Positions 16,419-25,085 of a stretch of DNA of 64,000 nt are shown in pieces. The notes under the pieces were generated by a model. It ran no database searches and had not been told where the DNA came from. It worked only from the letters and a program-made list of their open reading frames with translations. Origin of the DNA: CAZJAH01 sp964544155 (GTDB taxonomy: Bacteria > Bacteroidota > Ignavibacteria > Kapaibacteriales > UBA2268); the NCBI GenBank assembly GCA_964544155.1, contig CAZJAH010000011.1, positions 11,936-75,935 on the forward strand, in the 5' to 3' direction. A program made the translations under genes and the position numbers. Numbering within the stretch: position 1 is the first letter of the stretch; every line of letters begins with the position of its first letter.

Positions 16419-18743
16419 CTAGAATTTAAAATTAAGCCCAATAGTGGGTATCAATGGGAAAAGGGTAAGCTGTTTAAGCTGTTTCTCATATTTTTCTGTT
16501 TCATCGTTATAATCCTGATCAATATACCATGAAAATGGATTCTTCCTGTTATACACATTGTATAAATTAATTGACAGCTCAAACGGCAGCCCGAACCATT
16601 CATACCTGTGCATAAAGTTCAAATCAAGCCTGTGGTAAGAAGGCAGCCTTGCACCGTTTCTTTCTGTGTAATGGTATTTCTCGTCATCATAATAATTATC
16701 CTCGAAATAAAGGTCATGATTACCGAAATAAAATACACCCGTGGGCATTGTGAAGGCCTGGCCTGTGCCGTAAACGAATGCCGCTCCCACTTCCCATGAA
16801 TCACTAATATTGTAATTGGCGACTATGTTGATATCATTGCGCCGGTCATATCTGGGCGAAAATGCCTTGCCGCCATTCAATTCGGGGAATATCCTTGTAG
16901 TCCATGCCAGAGTATAACCGATCCATCCGTTAAAACGTCCAATCCTTTTATTCAGGAAAAATTCAATGCCGTATGCTTCTCCCCGGCCCTGTGTAAATCT
17001 CTCGTTTAGAGGAGTAAGATATTCAAATTCCACGGAATCCTTGTATTCATAGAGGTTTCTCATATCCTTGGCATAAACCTCAACAGAGCCGTACCAGGTA
17101 TCATCGAATAATGTACTGTTCAAACCGATGACGGCCTGCCATGCCCTTCCCGGCTGAATTTCATCCGTTGAGGGGAACCAGAGGTCAGTAGGCAGCGTTA
17201 TATCATTTTTAACAATAAGGTGCAGGAACTGATTGGTCATTGCCACAGCTCCTGTAAGGTTCATATTGCCGGTTAGCGCGTAAGAAACCGAAAGCCTCGG
17301 CTCAAGGCTGAAGTAGGATCCTTCCTGGAAATAGTATCCCCTGACACCCAGGTTTGTAGCTAACCTGTCGCCGGCCTGCCATTCGTCCTGAATGTAAAGG
17401 GCGGCCTCCACGGCGTTAACATCCTGCCTTGCAAATCCCCGTATATCATACGATTGGCCCGTTGCTTTTGAGATAAACTCATGCCTTGTTACTTCAAGGC
17501 CTGCTTTGATAACGTGATCTTTAGAAGGGAAATACTGTGCTTCGCCCCGGAACATGAGATCTTCAATCCCTGAATAGGTGCTGAATTCCGTTCCGCCCCC
17601 ATCGTAATTATCAATTAGCTCGGATTCAAAAAGATAATTCGTATAAATTAGAGAGAAATTTGTGAATAAATTAGCTGATGCTATGTGCATCCAGCGCAAG
17701 TTGAAAGTGGAATTACCCCAGTCGATCTGAAATTCATCATCCTCACCATCATCGGGATCAGTTATAACGTCCCTCCCGAAATATCCGCTGAGGAACAGCC
17801 TGTCATTTTCGCCCAGTTTATAATTGAGCTTTGCGTTCAGATCATAGAAATAATAGGGGATTACGTAGTCATCATCAGAACTGAGCAAATCAGTAATAAC
17901 ATCGATATACATCCTTCTGCCTGAAAGCATGAAACTGACATCTTCACCGATTGGGCCCTCTACTGTGAGCCTTGAGCTTATCAGGCTGATACCTCCGGCG
18001 CCGGTTATTTTTTCTTTACTGCCCTCCTTCATCGTCATATCAATTACGCTCGAAAGCCTGCCGCCGTATTCCGCGGGAAAGGCGCCTTTGATGAGATTTA
18101 TATCTTTAATCGCGTCGCTGTTGAAGGAACTTAAGAATCCGCCGAGGTGGCTTGGATTATACACAACCACGCCGTCGAGTATTGTGAGGTTCTGATCCGG
18201 CGATCCGCCCCGTATATACAGGCCGCTTGATAATTCGGTTGATTGCTGCACGCCGGGAAGAAGCTGCAGCGTGCGGAAAATATCATGCTCACCTCCCAGT
18301 GAAGGGGCTTTATTAACCATTTCCGGACTAATATTCACGCTTGATATTTTGCGGGTATCATTACCGCGTTCAGCTTCAACCAGTACTTCTTCCATACTGA
18401 TATCATGCTGCGAAAGCTTAACGTCGAGCCGGATATCTGTATCCTCAACCGTAACGGCTTCCCATTTTTTTCCGAATCCGACTGATGAAATACTAAGATA
18501 ATACCCACCTTGCCGCACTCCCGGAATTGAATAAAAGCCGTACTTATTTGTGTAGGCGCCTGAAACAGGGCTTTCAGTGGTATCACGGTACAGCGCAACA
18601 GTGGCCCCGATAATAAACTCTCCGGTTTTGGATTCGGTTACTGTTCCCGAAATGGCAGCGGTTTCATTATTCACGTTATCTTGTGAATATGCTGTTAAAA
18701 TTCCGATAATAGTTGTTATAATTGCAGAGATCAATACTCTCAT
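16419..18743 (-). CDS. TonB-dependent outer-membrane receptor with carboxypeptidase-like N-domain
   Basis: 774-residue active-transport barrel of the SusC-related class. Residues 1-20 are a signal peptide, 28-110 a CarboxypepD_reg-like domain (SGTVTESKTGEFIIGATV), 120-230 the plug (LQLLPGVQQSTELSSGLYIRGGSPDQN; LDGVVVYNPSHLGG; GRLSSVIDMTMKEG), and the rest a 22-strand barrel ending LIPTIGLNFKF with terminal Phe. The DUF4249 lipoprotein gene follows at once. No regulator or degradative enzyme sits beside the pair, so the substrate (metal chelate, peptide or oligosaccharide) cannot be assigned. Confidence 0.93.
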   Translation of the reverse strand: MRVLISAIITTIIGILTAYSQDNVNNETAAISGTVTESKTGEFIIGATVALYRDTTESPVSGAYTNKYGFYSIPGVRQGGYYLSISSVGFGKKWEAVTVEDTDIRLDVKLSQHDISMEEVLVEAERGNDTRKISSVNISPEMVNKAPSLGGEHDIFRTLQLLPGVQQSTELSSGLYIRGGSPDQNLTILDGVVVYNPSHLGGFLSSFNSDAIKDINLIKGAFPAEYGGRLSSVIDMTMKEGSKEKITGAGGISLISSRLTVEGPIGEDVSFMLSGRRMYIDVITDLLSSDDDYVIPYYFYDLNAKLNYKLGENDRLFLSGYFGRDVITDPDDGEDDEFQIDWGNSTFNLRWMHIASANLFTNFSLIYTNYLFESELIDNYDGGGTEFSTYSGIEDLMFRGEAQYFPSKDHVIKAGLEVTRHEFISKATGQSYDIRGFARQDVNAVEAALYIQDEWQAGDRLATNLGVRGYYFQEGSYFSLEPRLSVSYALTGNMNLTGAVAMTNQFLHLIVKNDITLPTDLWFPSTDEIQPGRAWQAVIGLNSTLFDDTWYGSVEVYAKDMRNLYEYKDSVEFEYLTPLNERFTQGRGEAYGIEFFLNKRIGRFNGWIGYTLAWTTRIFPELNGGKAFSPRYDRRNDINIVANYNISDSWEVGAAFVYGTGQAFTMPTGVFYFGNHDLYFEDNYYDDEKYHYTERNGARLPSYHRLDLNFMHRYEWFGLPFELSINLYNVYNRKNPFSWYIDQDYNDETEKYEKQLKQLTLFPLIPTIGLNFKF

Positions 18744-18871
18744 AAGCTTATCCGCATGGATTTTACAGTTGTTATTAGTTCTGTAACAAATTACAATACT
18801 GCAATATCAGCTATTTTAACTAGACATAAAAAGCATTTTTATTCCCGGTTTTTTATTATTTTGTAAAATTA

Positions 18872-19253
18872 ATGTTAACCAATATGATAAAATTATTTGC
18901 GGGCTGTATTTATTTCGTATTCTCCGGATTATTTACGCCGGAGGCAATATCTGTTGATAAGGTGGCTGCTGAAACCATCGATAGTGCCCCGCATTTTTTT
19001 TCCATTGACGATGATTTAAGCTTGATTTGTCCTCAAATCCGCTTATAGGCTGGGATCTGTATTTAGATAAAATAGGCGGTTTGATAACTTTGAAGTCACT
19101 TGACTTAAGTTTCAATAATATAGCATCCCCCCTGACAGCTTTGCAGGCCTGATAAACTTAGAGCAGCTTACAATATTCGGCCACAAGCTGAGTGATAAAG
19201 AACTTGAAAAACTAAGAATGATACTACCCTATAATTGTGAAATATTATATTGA
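18872..19253 (+). pseudogene. Frameshifted leucine-rich-repeat protein remnant
   Basis: A broken small secreted LRR protein. From the ATG at 18872 one frame gives a signal-peptide-like start (MIKLFAGCIYFVFSGLF) and stops after 58 codons at about 19048. A second frame from about 19026 continues with DLSSNPLIGWDLYLDKIGG and LKSLDLSFNNIASP. A shift near the CCCCCC run at about 19127 restores PDSFAGLINLEQLTIFGHKL and ends LPYNCEILY at 19253. The L-x-x-L-x-L-x-x-N spacing is classic LRR. At least two frameshifts are needed, one at a homopolymer, so sequencing error is possible for that one. It lies just upstream of the FKBP lipoprotein. Confidence 0.7.
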
Positions 19254-19260
19254 GAGAATT

Positions 19261-20019
19261 ATGTTAAAAAGACTTATTTTATGCTGCCTGGCAGCAGGTT
19301 TATTCATCGCCTGCTCGGATGATGAATCAGTTAAGAAGAAAGATATTACCAAGGAGGATTTAAAGGATACTACTAATTTGATGAGCTATATCCTCGGATT
19401 TAATTACGGTAATACGATCATGAAAGATTCCATTAAGATCGACACAGATGTGTTCATGCAGGGATTTTTTGATGGCTTTGAAAATGATTCGCTTCTCAAC
19501 AGGGAAGAGATCGCTTCCGCGATGAAAAGTCTGAATGAAATGCTACAGGAAGAGCAAAGGAAACTTCAGGCTGAACAAATTAAAAAAGTTGACAGCCTTA
19601 CCCGGGCCTTTGAATCAGCTTCAAAAGAATTCCTTGAAGAAAACGCCGAAAAGCCCGGAGTTAAAGTAGCTTCGAGCGGACTTCAGTATAAAATCATTGA
19701 AGATGGCAGCGGCGCCGCTCCAAAATCAGATGAGCTTGTACAGGTTAATTTGAAAGTTTCACTTACTACGGGCGATGTGCTTCAGAATACATTCGACATA
19801 GAACCGGTTATACTTCCCGTGGGAGGATTTATCAAAGGATTTGAAGAAGCGCTCACAATGATGAAAGAAGGCGGAAGAAGCATATTCTGGATCCCGCCGG
19901 ATCTTGCTTTCGGCGAGAAGGGAGACCGAAATATTCCCGGCAATGCCGTTATAATTATGGAAGTTGAATTACTGGAAATTAAAGGCAAAGCTCCCGCCCC
20001 GGAGACCATGCATCCTTAA
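19261..20019 (+). CDS. FKBP-type peptidyl-prolyl isomerase lipoprotein (Mip/FkpA-like)
   Basis: About 252 residues. A lipoprotein signal (LKRLILCCLAAGL then FIAC) targets it to the envelope. Residues 30-130 form the helical dimerisation domain of FKBP_N type (LMSYILGFNYGNTI, with a charged helix EEQRKLQAEQIKKVDSL), and 140-245 the FKBP domain (SGLQYKIIEDGSG, VQVNLKVSLTTGDVLQNT, GFEEALTMMKEGGRSIFWIP, LAFGEKG, NAVIIMEVELLEI). It should catalyse prolyl isomerisation for exported proteins. I use the ATG at 19261, seven bases after the LRR remnant; a GTG at 19237 would overlap it. Confidence 0.92.
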   Translation: MLKRLILCCLAAGLFIACSDDESVKKKDITKEDLKDTTNLMSYILGFNYGNTIMKDSIKIDTDVFMQGFFDGFENDSLLNREEIASAMKSLNEMLQEEQRKLQAEQIKKVDSLTRAFESASKEFLEENAEKPGVKVASSGLQYKIIEDGSGAAPKSDELVQVNLKVSLTTGDVLQNTFDIEPVILPVGGFIKGFEEALTMMKEGGRSIFWIPPDLAFGEKGDRNIPGNAVIIMEVELLEIKGKAPAPETMHP

Positions 20020-20042
20020 TTTGAAAATAAATTTTATTTGTG

Positions 20043-20070
20043 AAAGCAGGCTTTGGCCTGCTTTTTTTTT
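20043..20070 (+). terminator. Strong rho-independent terminator after the FKBP lipoprotein gene
   Basis: Hairpin AAAGCAGGC, loop TTTG, GCCTGC, followed by nine T residues, 24 bases after the stop codon. Confidence 0.93.
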
Positions 20071-20122
20071 AATTATCACACCGGGTATAAATATATACCG
20101 GGTAATTTATATCCAAATTAGG

Positions 20123-20151
20123 AAAAACGCGGGGCCTTCCGGCACCCGCGT
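20123..20151 (-). terminator. Rho-independent terminator downstream of queA
   Basis: On the minus strand, ACGCGGG and GGC... pair back through a GGAA loop to GCC and CCCGCGT with one bulged base, followed by five T residues; it begins about 40 bases after the queA stop. Confidence 0.8.
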
Positions 20152-20191
20152 CCTTGTTAATTATGTACGCTATTTATTATTTGCCGGTGAT

Positions 20192-21235
20192 CTATACAAT
20201 CAGCAGAGCGTCGCCGTAAGCCAGGAAGCGGTAATCGTTTTTCATGGCTTTTTTGTATGTTTTGAAAATGGTTTCTTTATCAGCAAATGCGCAGGATACC
20301 AGCAGCGAAGGAGTCGCCGGCGGATGAAAATTAGTAAGCAGCTTTGATACTATTTTAAAATCATAGGGTGGATAAATGAACTTATCTGTCCATCCTTTAT
20401 TTGGCTTAACCTGTCCGGTAGTAAGCACCGAAGTTTCCAGCGCCCGGGCCACACTACAGCCAACAGCAAAAACATTTTTCCTGGCTTTGAGTGATTTATT
20501 TATAGTTTCAGCCGCTTCTCGTGAGATCTCGAATGATTCTGAGTACATCCTGTGTTTTGTCAAATCTTCTACTTCGATTTTCTCAAAAATTCCCTGGCCG
20601 ATATTAAGTACCAGCTTGGCTATTCTTACGCCTTTATCTTCCAGTGCCTTTAGCAATTCTTCGGTTAAATGCAGTCCGGCTGTCGGAGGAGCTATCGATG
20701 CCAGGTGATTGGGATTCGCGAAAACGGTCTGATAAGTCTGTTTGTCTTTTTCTTCGGGTTCTCTTTTAATATACTCGGGCAGCGGCATTTCGCCAATTCT
20801 TTCGATTTTATCAAAAATATTTCCTTCATAGCTGAAGCGTACAGTTCGCCCCCTGGAAGTAGTATTATCAATTACTTCGCAGTAAAATTCACCGTCATCA
20901 AAATAGATTTTATTACCAATCCTGACTTTACGGGCAGGCTCAACAAGCACATCCCAAATCCTGTCGTCGGCTTTGAGCTCTCTTAAGAGCATAACTTCTA
21001 TTTTAGCGTTTGTTTTTTCTTTATTGCCGTACATTCTTGCAGGGAAAACCTTTGTTTCGTTCAGCACAATACAATCACCTTTCTGAAAATAAGTCAGGAT
21101 ATCGGAAACAGCCTTATCCTGTGTTTTACCTGTTTCTCTGTCGAGTACCATCATTTTGGCGGAATCGCGCGGTTCCGCGGGATATTTGGCGGCAGCATTT
21201 TTAGTAATACTGTATTTGAATTCTGATAACTTCAT
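20192..21235 (-). CDS. queA: S-adenosylmethionine:tRNA ribosyltransferase-isomerase
   Basis: Penultimate enzyme of queuosine synthesis: transfers and rearranges the ribosyl group of SAM onto preQ1 in tRNA to give epoxyqueuosine. About 347 residues, usual length. Motifs include the N-terminus MKLSEFKYSITKNAAAKYPA, GDCIVLNETKVFPAR, ERIGEMPLPEYIKREPEEKD, TVFANPNHLASIAPPTAGLH and the C-terminal TNFHPPATPSLLVSCAFA. I choose the ATG at 21235 (AAGG upstream), which matches the family start, over one 11 codons earlier. It follows htpG by 36 bases on the same strand. Confidence 0.96.
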   Translation of the reverse strand: MKLSEFKYSITKNAAAKYPAEPRDSAKMMVLDRETGKTQDKAVSDILTYFQKGDCIVLNETKVFPARMYGNKEKTNAKIEVMLLRELKADDRIWDVLVEPARKVRIGNKIYFDDGEFYCEVIDNTTSRGRTVRFSYEGNIFDKIERIGEMPLPEYIKREPEEKDKQTYQTVFANPNHLASIAPPTAGLHLTEELLKALEDKGVRIAKLVLNIGQGIFEKIEVEDLTKHRMYSESFEISREAAETINKSLKARKNVFAVGCSVARALETSVLTTGQVKPNKGWTDKFIYPPYDFKIVSKLLTNFHPPATPSLLVSCAFADKETIFKTYKKAMKNDYRFLAYGDALLIV

Positions 21236-21271
21236 TTTATGCCTTATAGTATTTTTAATTAATGTCAAAAT

Positions 21272-23143
21272 TTAGCTGATATCAGTAGCTCTGGTCATCA
21301 GCTCATTCATTCGTTTAACGAATTCATTAGGATCTTTCAGATACCCTTCGATCAGCATTGCTCCGTCAAATATTTGCCTTATGGCGTTGCGCAGCATAGG
21401 GTCGGCGCTGTCTTTAATATTAATAGTTGATAGATTCTTGATAAGTGGATGAGCAGTATTAATTTCCAGTATTCTTTTTGACGCTGTGAAATCCTTATCC
21501 ATTATTTGCATCATTTTTTCCATTTGAGGATCCATGCCCTGCTTTCCGACAACCAGTGTGGCGGGTGAATCAACCAGCCTCTTTGATACAATAACGTCCT
21601 CGACGTCGTCACCGAGTGTTTCTTTAAACACTTCTATTAGGGGCTTGCTCAGATCCTCTGGCAGGCGTTCGGTTTTTTCATCTTCGGAGCTTAAGTCTAT
21701 GTCTGACTTTTCTATCGACTGGAGCTGCCTGCCGTCATATTCACCGAGTGAGGGTATTGTGAATATATCCACCGGATCGGTAAGATATAATACTTCAATT
21801 TCCCTTTTTTTAAAATATTCCAGGTTCGGATTGCGCTCGATAACGCTTCTGTGGCCGCCTGTAATGTAATAGATATGTTTCTGGTCCGGTTTCATTCTGG
21901 ATACATACCCATTAAATGAAGTAAGCTCATCTCCTTGAACTTGTGAAGATTCAAAGCGCAGAAGCTCAATTATCCTGTCTTTATTGCTAAAGTCCGAATT
22001 TACTCCTGTTTTGAACAAAGGCCCGAAATTTCTGAAGAAAGTCTCGTATTTTTCTTTATCCTTATGTGCCCATTCTTCCAGGAGGCCGATAATTTTACCG
22101 GTAATTATGCTGCGCATTTTTGCCATCAGCGGTGAATTCTGTGTTACCTCCCTTGATACATTGAGCGGGAGATCTTCAGTATCGACTACACCCTTAGCAA
22201 AGCGCAGATACTCCGGCAGCAGTTCTTTGGCGTTATCCTGTATGAATATTTTGCTTGAGTATAGCTGCAGCGTTTTTTCATCGGCCATCCGGAAGAGCTC
22301 CGGCGGCGCGCTATTGGGAATAAAGATTAGCGCTTTGAAATTAACCGCGGCGCCTTCTATATCCAATTGCAGGTGCCCAAGCGGATCCTGATAATCATTT
22401 GAAATAAATTTGTAAAACTCATTCAGTTCTTCTTCTTTGATGTCATCTTTGCGCCTGTGCCAGATTGCGGTTATCGTATTTACCTTTTCGCCGTTTACGT
22501 ATAAAGGAAAATCTACGAAGTTCGAGTATTTTCTGACCGTGGCTTTAACTTTATGGTCTTCCGCGAATTCTTTGTATTCATCTTTCAGCTTAAAGCTGAT
22601 CTTAGTTCCGCGCTTTTCTCTCAGGGAATCCTCTATGGTAAAGGTATCCGTACCGGCGGATTTCCAAGTCAAAGCTTTCGATTCTTTTTCCGCGTACCTG
22701 GTTTCTACAGTGACTTCCTCGGTAACCATAAATACGGAATAAAAACCAACACCGAACTGCCCGATTAGGTTCCCGTCAAGCTTGGATTTGTTCTCCTTCA
22801 TTTGCCTCAGGAACTCATATGTTCCGGAGCTTGCAACCGTACCGAGCTTGCTCATCAGGTCCTCGCGGTCCATACCGATGCCGTTGTCTTCAATTGTGAA
22901 AGTATTATTTTCTTTGTCAAGCGTTATATCGATGCGGAGCTCGTCTTCCGGATCGATTATAATATGGCTGTCAGTCAGTTTTTTAAATCTGAGCTTATTT
23001 AGCGCGTCAGATGAATTTGAAATAAGTTCCCTCAGGAAAACTTCAGGATGCGTGTATAGCGAATGTACTATCAGCCTTAGAAGCTGCTTCATTTCGGCCT
23101 TGAATTCATACTGGCCGCCGTTTTGTTTTACTTGTTCCTCCAT
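21272..23143 (-). CDS. htpG: Molecular chaperone HtpG (Hsp90)
   Basis: Cytosolic ATP-dependent chaperone, 623 residues. The N-terminal GHKL ATPase domain shows ELISNSSDALNKLRF, DNGIGMDREDL and the GQFGVGFYS lid motif; the middle domain has the conserved NLPLNVSRE-like stretch (DLPLNVSREVTQ) with the catalytic Arg; the C-terminal dimerisation region ends LITRATDI-like (LMTRATDIS). It leads a two-gene transcript with queA. No CIRCE or other heat-shock operator is evident in the 294 bases upstream. Confidence 0.97.
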   Translation of the reverse strand: MEEQVKQNGGQYEFKAEMKQLLRLIVHSLYTHPEVFLRELISNSSDALNKLRFKKLTDSHIIIDPEDELRIDITLDKENNTFTIEDNGIGMDREDLMSKLGTVASSGTYEFLRQMKENKSKLDGNLIGQFGVGFYSVFMVTEEVTVETRYAEKESKALTWKSAGTDTFTIEDSLREKRGTKISFKLKDEYKEFAEDHKVKATVRKYSNFVDFPLYVNGEKVNTITAIWHRRKDDIKEEELNEFYKFISNDYQDPLGHLQLDIEGAAVNFKALIFIPNSAPPELFRMADEKTLQLYSSKIFIQDNAKELLPEYLRFAKGVVDTEDLPLNVSREVTQNSPLMAKMRSIITGKIIGLLEEWAHKDKEKYETFFRNFGPLFKTGVNSDFSNKDRIIELLRFESSQVQGDELTSFNGYVSRMKPDQKHIYYITGGHRSVIERNPNLEYFKKREIEVLYLTDPVDIFTIPSLGEYDGRQLQSIEKSDIDLSSEDEKTERLPEDLSKPLIEVFKETLGDDVEDVIVSKRLVDSPATLVVGKQGMDPQMEKMMQIMDKDFTASKRILEINTAHPLIKNLSTINIKDSADPMLRNAIRQIFDGAMLIEGYLKDPNEFVKRMNELMTRATDIS

Positions 23144-23437
23144 AGTAATAAACCGGGTAAGTTACACATTTTTCAATTGAAAATATTCTGCTTTTATAGT
23201 TTTCTTAAATAAAACCTGATACTCCGAATAACATTTATGTAACGTAGTGGATTTATGAATATTGGAAAAAGTAAAGTTGATAGGGCGGAGTAAAGAAACT
23301 CAAAAAGCCCGGAGCTGTATCACCGGATTAAATGAGTATCGAATTAACCCGAAATACCTGACGGAAATGTCATTTTGCAGCATTAATAATGGCAATTCAG
23401 TTTGCCATAGTGTTTTAATTCAGGCAGGTCTTACTGT

Positions 23438-24493
23438 TTAGCCCTCTTTTTCTTCGGCTTCTTCGATAGTGGTGCCAAATAATGCCCCGGTGAAGAATGT
23501 AGGGTCAAAAACCTGCAGGTCGTCAATTTTTTCACCTACTCCTATATATCGCACCGGTATCTTCAGCTCATTGGCTATTGGTATAACCACTCCGCCTTTT
23601 GCAGTCCCGTCGAGTTTGGTGAGTACTATGCCTGTTATATTCGCTACCTTGGTGAATTCCTTAGCCTGCAGGATCGCGTTTTGGCCTGTAGTGGCATCAA
23701 GCACAAGGTAAACGTCGTCGGGGGCATTTTCTTTTGTCTTTTGCATAACGCGGGTCATTTTTTCAAGTTCTTTCATAAGGTTGGTTTTGTTATGAAGCCT
23801 TCCGGCGGTATCGATAAGTACAACATCCGCTCCGGTTGATTCAGCGGACTTCATGGTATCGAATACCACAGCCGAAGGGTCGGCGCCCTGCCTTTGCTGT
23901 ATAAGTTTAACGCCGGCGCGTTCAGCCCAAATTTCAAGCTGTTCGTTAGCAGCCGCGCGAAAAGTATCCGCCGCGCCGATAATCACCTCTCTGCCTGCCA
24001 TTTTATAATTATAGGCCAGTTTGCCAATGGTAGTTGTTTTGCCCACGCCGTTCACGCCTATCACCAGAATGGTATGCGGCTTTTTGGCTTCATTGATGGC
24101 GTAATTGGCATCGTTTTCTGCCGACGGCGATTTAAGCAGCATTTCATGCATTTCATCTTTGAGTATGCTGTAAACATCTTCACCTTTTTCCAGGCCTTCT
24201 TTTCGAACGCGCTTTTTCAGGTTTTCGATGAGTTGCTCAGAGGTTACTACTCCAATATCGGCTGTAAGAAGTATTTCCTCTATTTCTTCAAGCAGCTGAT
24301 CATCGATTTTTCTGCCTGCGCCAAGCACGGCCTGTATGTTTTCGACAAAAGATTTCCTGGTTTTTTCCAGGCCCTCTCTAACTTTTTTAAATCTGAAAGC
24401 TTCACCGGTATCTTTTACGGCCTTATTGAAATTTTCGCCGGCTTTTTCTACCTGTTTTGAAATTTTTTCTTTAAATTTCGAGAAAAATCCCAT
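23438..24493 (-). CDS. ftsY: Signal recognition particle receptor FtsY
   Basis: SRP receptor GTPase that docks ribosome-nascent chains at the inner membrane. 351 residues: a short charged N-terminus (MGFFSKFKEKISKQVEKAG) in place of the long acidic A domain, the helical N domain (about 55-135), and the NG GTPase with GVNGVGKTTTIGKLAY (P-loop), DTFRAAANEQLEIWAER, DTAGRLHNKTNLMKEL, TKLDGTAKGG and the closing YIGVGEKIDDLQVFDP. It lies 76 bases after the pgsA-like gene, with no terminator between them. Confidence 0.97.
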   Translation of the reverse strand: MGFFSKFKEKISKQVEKAGENFNKAVKDTGEAFRFKKVREGLEKTRKSFVENIQAVLGAGRKIDDQLLEEIEEILLTADIGVVTSEQLIENLKKRVRKEGLEKGEDVYSILKDEMHEMLLKSPSAENDANYAINEAKKPHTILVIGVNGVGKTTTIGKLAYNYKMAGREVIIGAADTFRAAANEQLEIWAERAGVKLIQQRQGADPSAVVFDTMKSAESTGADVVLIDTAGRLHNKTNLMKELEKMTRVMQKTKENAPDDVYLVLDATTGQNAILQAKEFTKVANITGIVLTKLDGTAKGGVVIPIANELKIPVRYIGVGEKIDDLQVFDPTFFTGALFGTTIEEAEEKEG

Positions 24494-24569
24494 TTTTTCT
24501 CCGCTTTATTCAATTGAATTATGGTTAACTGGCAAATATAATAAATTTATACGCAAGGATTTATACGAA

Positions 24570-25085
24570 TCATTCTGAACTTTCCATATGCCTGATAAAT
24601 CTGTAGAGATACATAGAAAAAGATAGAAGCATAAACGCGAAGGCAATCCATATTACGTAATTTTCGATAAAAGCTATACTGAGTATATAGCCAAGCACGG
24701 TTATACCGGTTAGTATCGCGGCAATTTTTCCAGGCCAGTTTGAGGGCAGGACATATCCTGTCTTCTTTTTGGCATATATGCCGCCAAGGACTATCAGAGT
24801 ATCTCTTACCAGGAAGGCGGCAGCAAACCACAAAGGAAACCTGCCCTGGATGAGGAGGATTATAATAATTATTCCTATTAAAAGCTTATCAGCGAGCGGG
24901 TCAAGTATTTTTCCCAGCTCTGTTATTAATTTGTACTTTCGGGCAATAATACCGTCTGCTATATCGAGTACTGACGCAAATACAGCAAATACCGCCGCCA
25001 GGATATCCATCCTGTTCCATAAAGTATATGCAATAGGAACCGCCAGGATCATCCTTATTATGCTTAATATATTTGGTAAAGTCAT
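24570..25085 (-). CDS. pgsA: CDP-alcohol phosphatidyltransferase (PgsA-like)
   Basis: Integral membrane enzyme, 171 residues, most likely phosphatidylglycerophosphate synthase. The family signature D-x2-DG-x2-AR-x8-G-x3-D-x3-D is present as LDIADGIIARKYKL then ELGKILDPLADK. Four or five membrane helices follow. The N-terminus MTLPNILSIIRM is typical for PgsA. Its ATG overlaps the stop codon of the upstream symporter gene by four bases (ATGA), so the two are translationally coupled. Substrate specificity within the family is inferred from length and start. Confidence 0.88.
   Translation of the reverse strand: MTLPNILSIIRMILAVPIAYTLWNRMDILAAVFAVFASVLDIADGIIARKYKLITELGKILDPLADKLLIGIIIIILLIQGRFPLWFAAAFLVRDTLIVLGGIYAKKKTGYVLPSNWPGKIAAILTGITVLGYILSIAFIENYVIWIAFAFMLLSFSMYLYRFIRHMESSE

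Noticed and set aside
23144..23437. Possible small gene between ftsY and htpG
   Set aside because: No frame of more than about 20 codons with a ribosome site; AT-rich and without a heat-shock operator that I can recognise.
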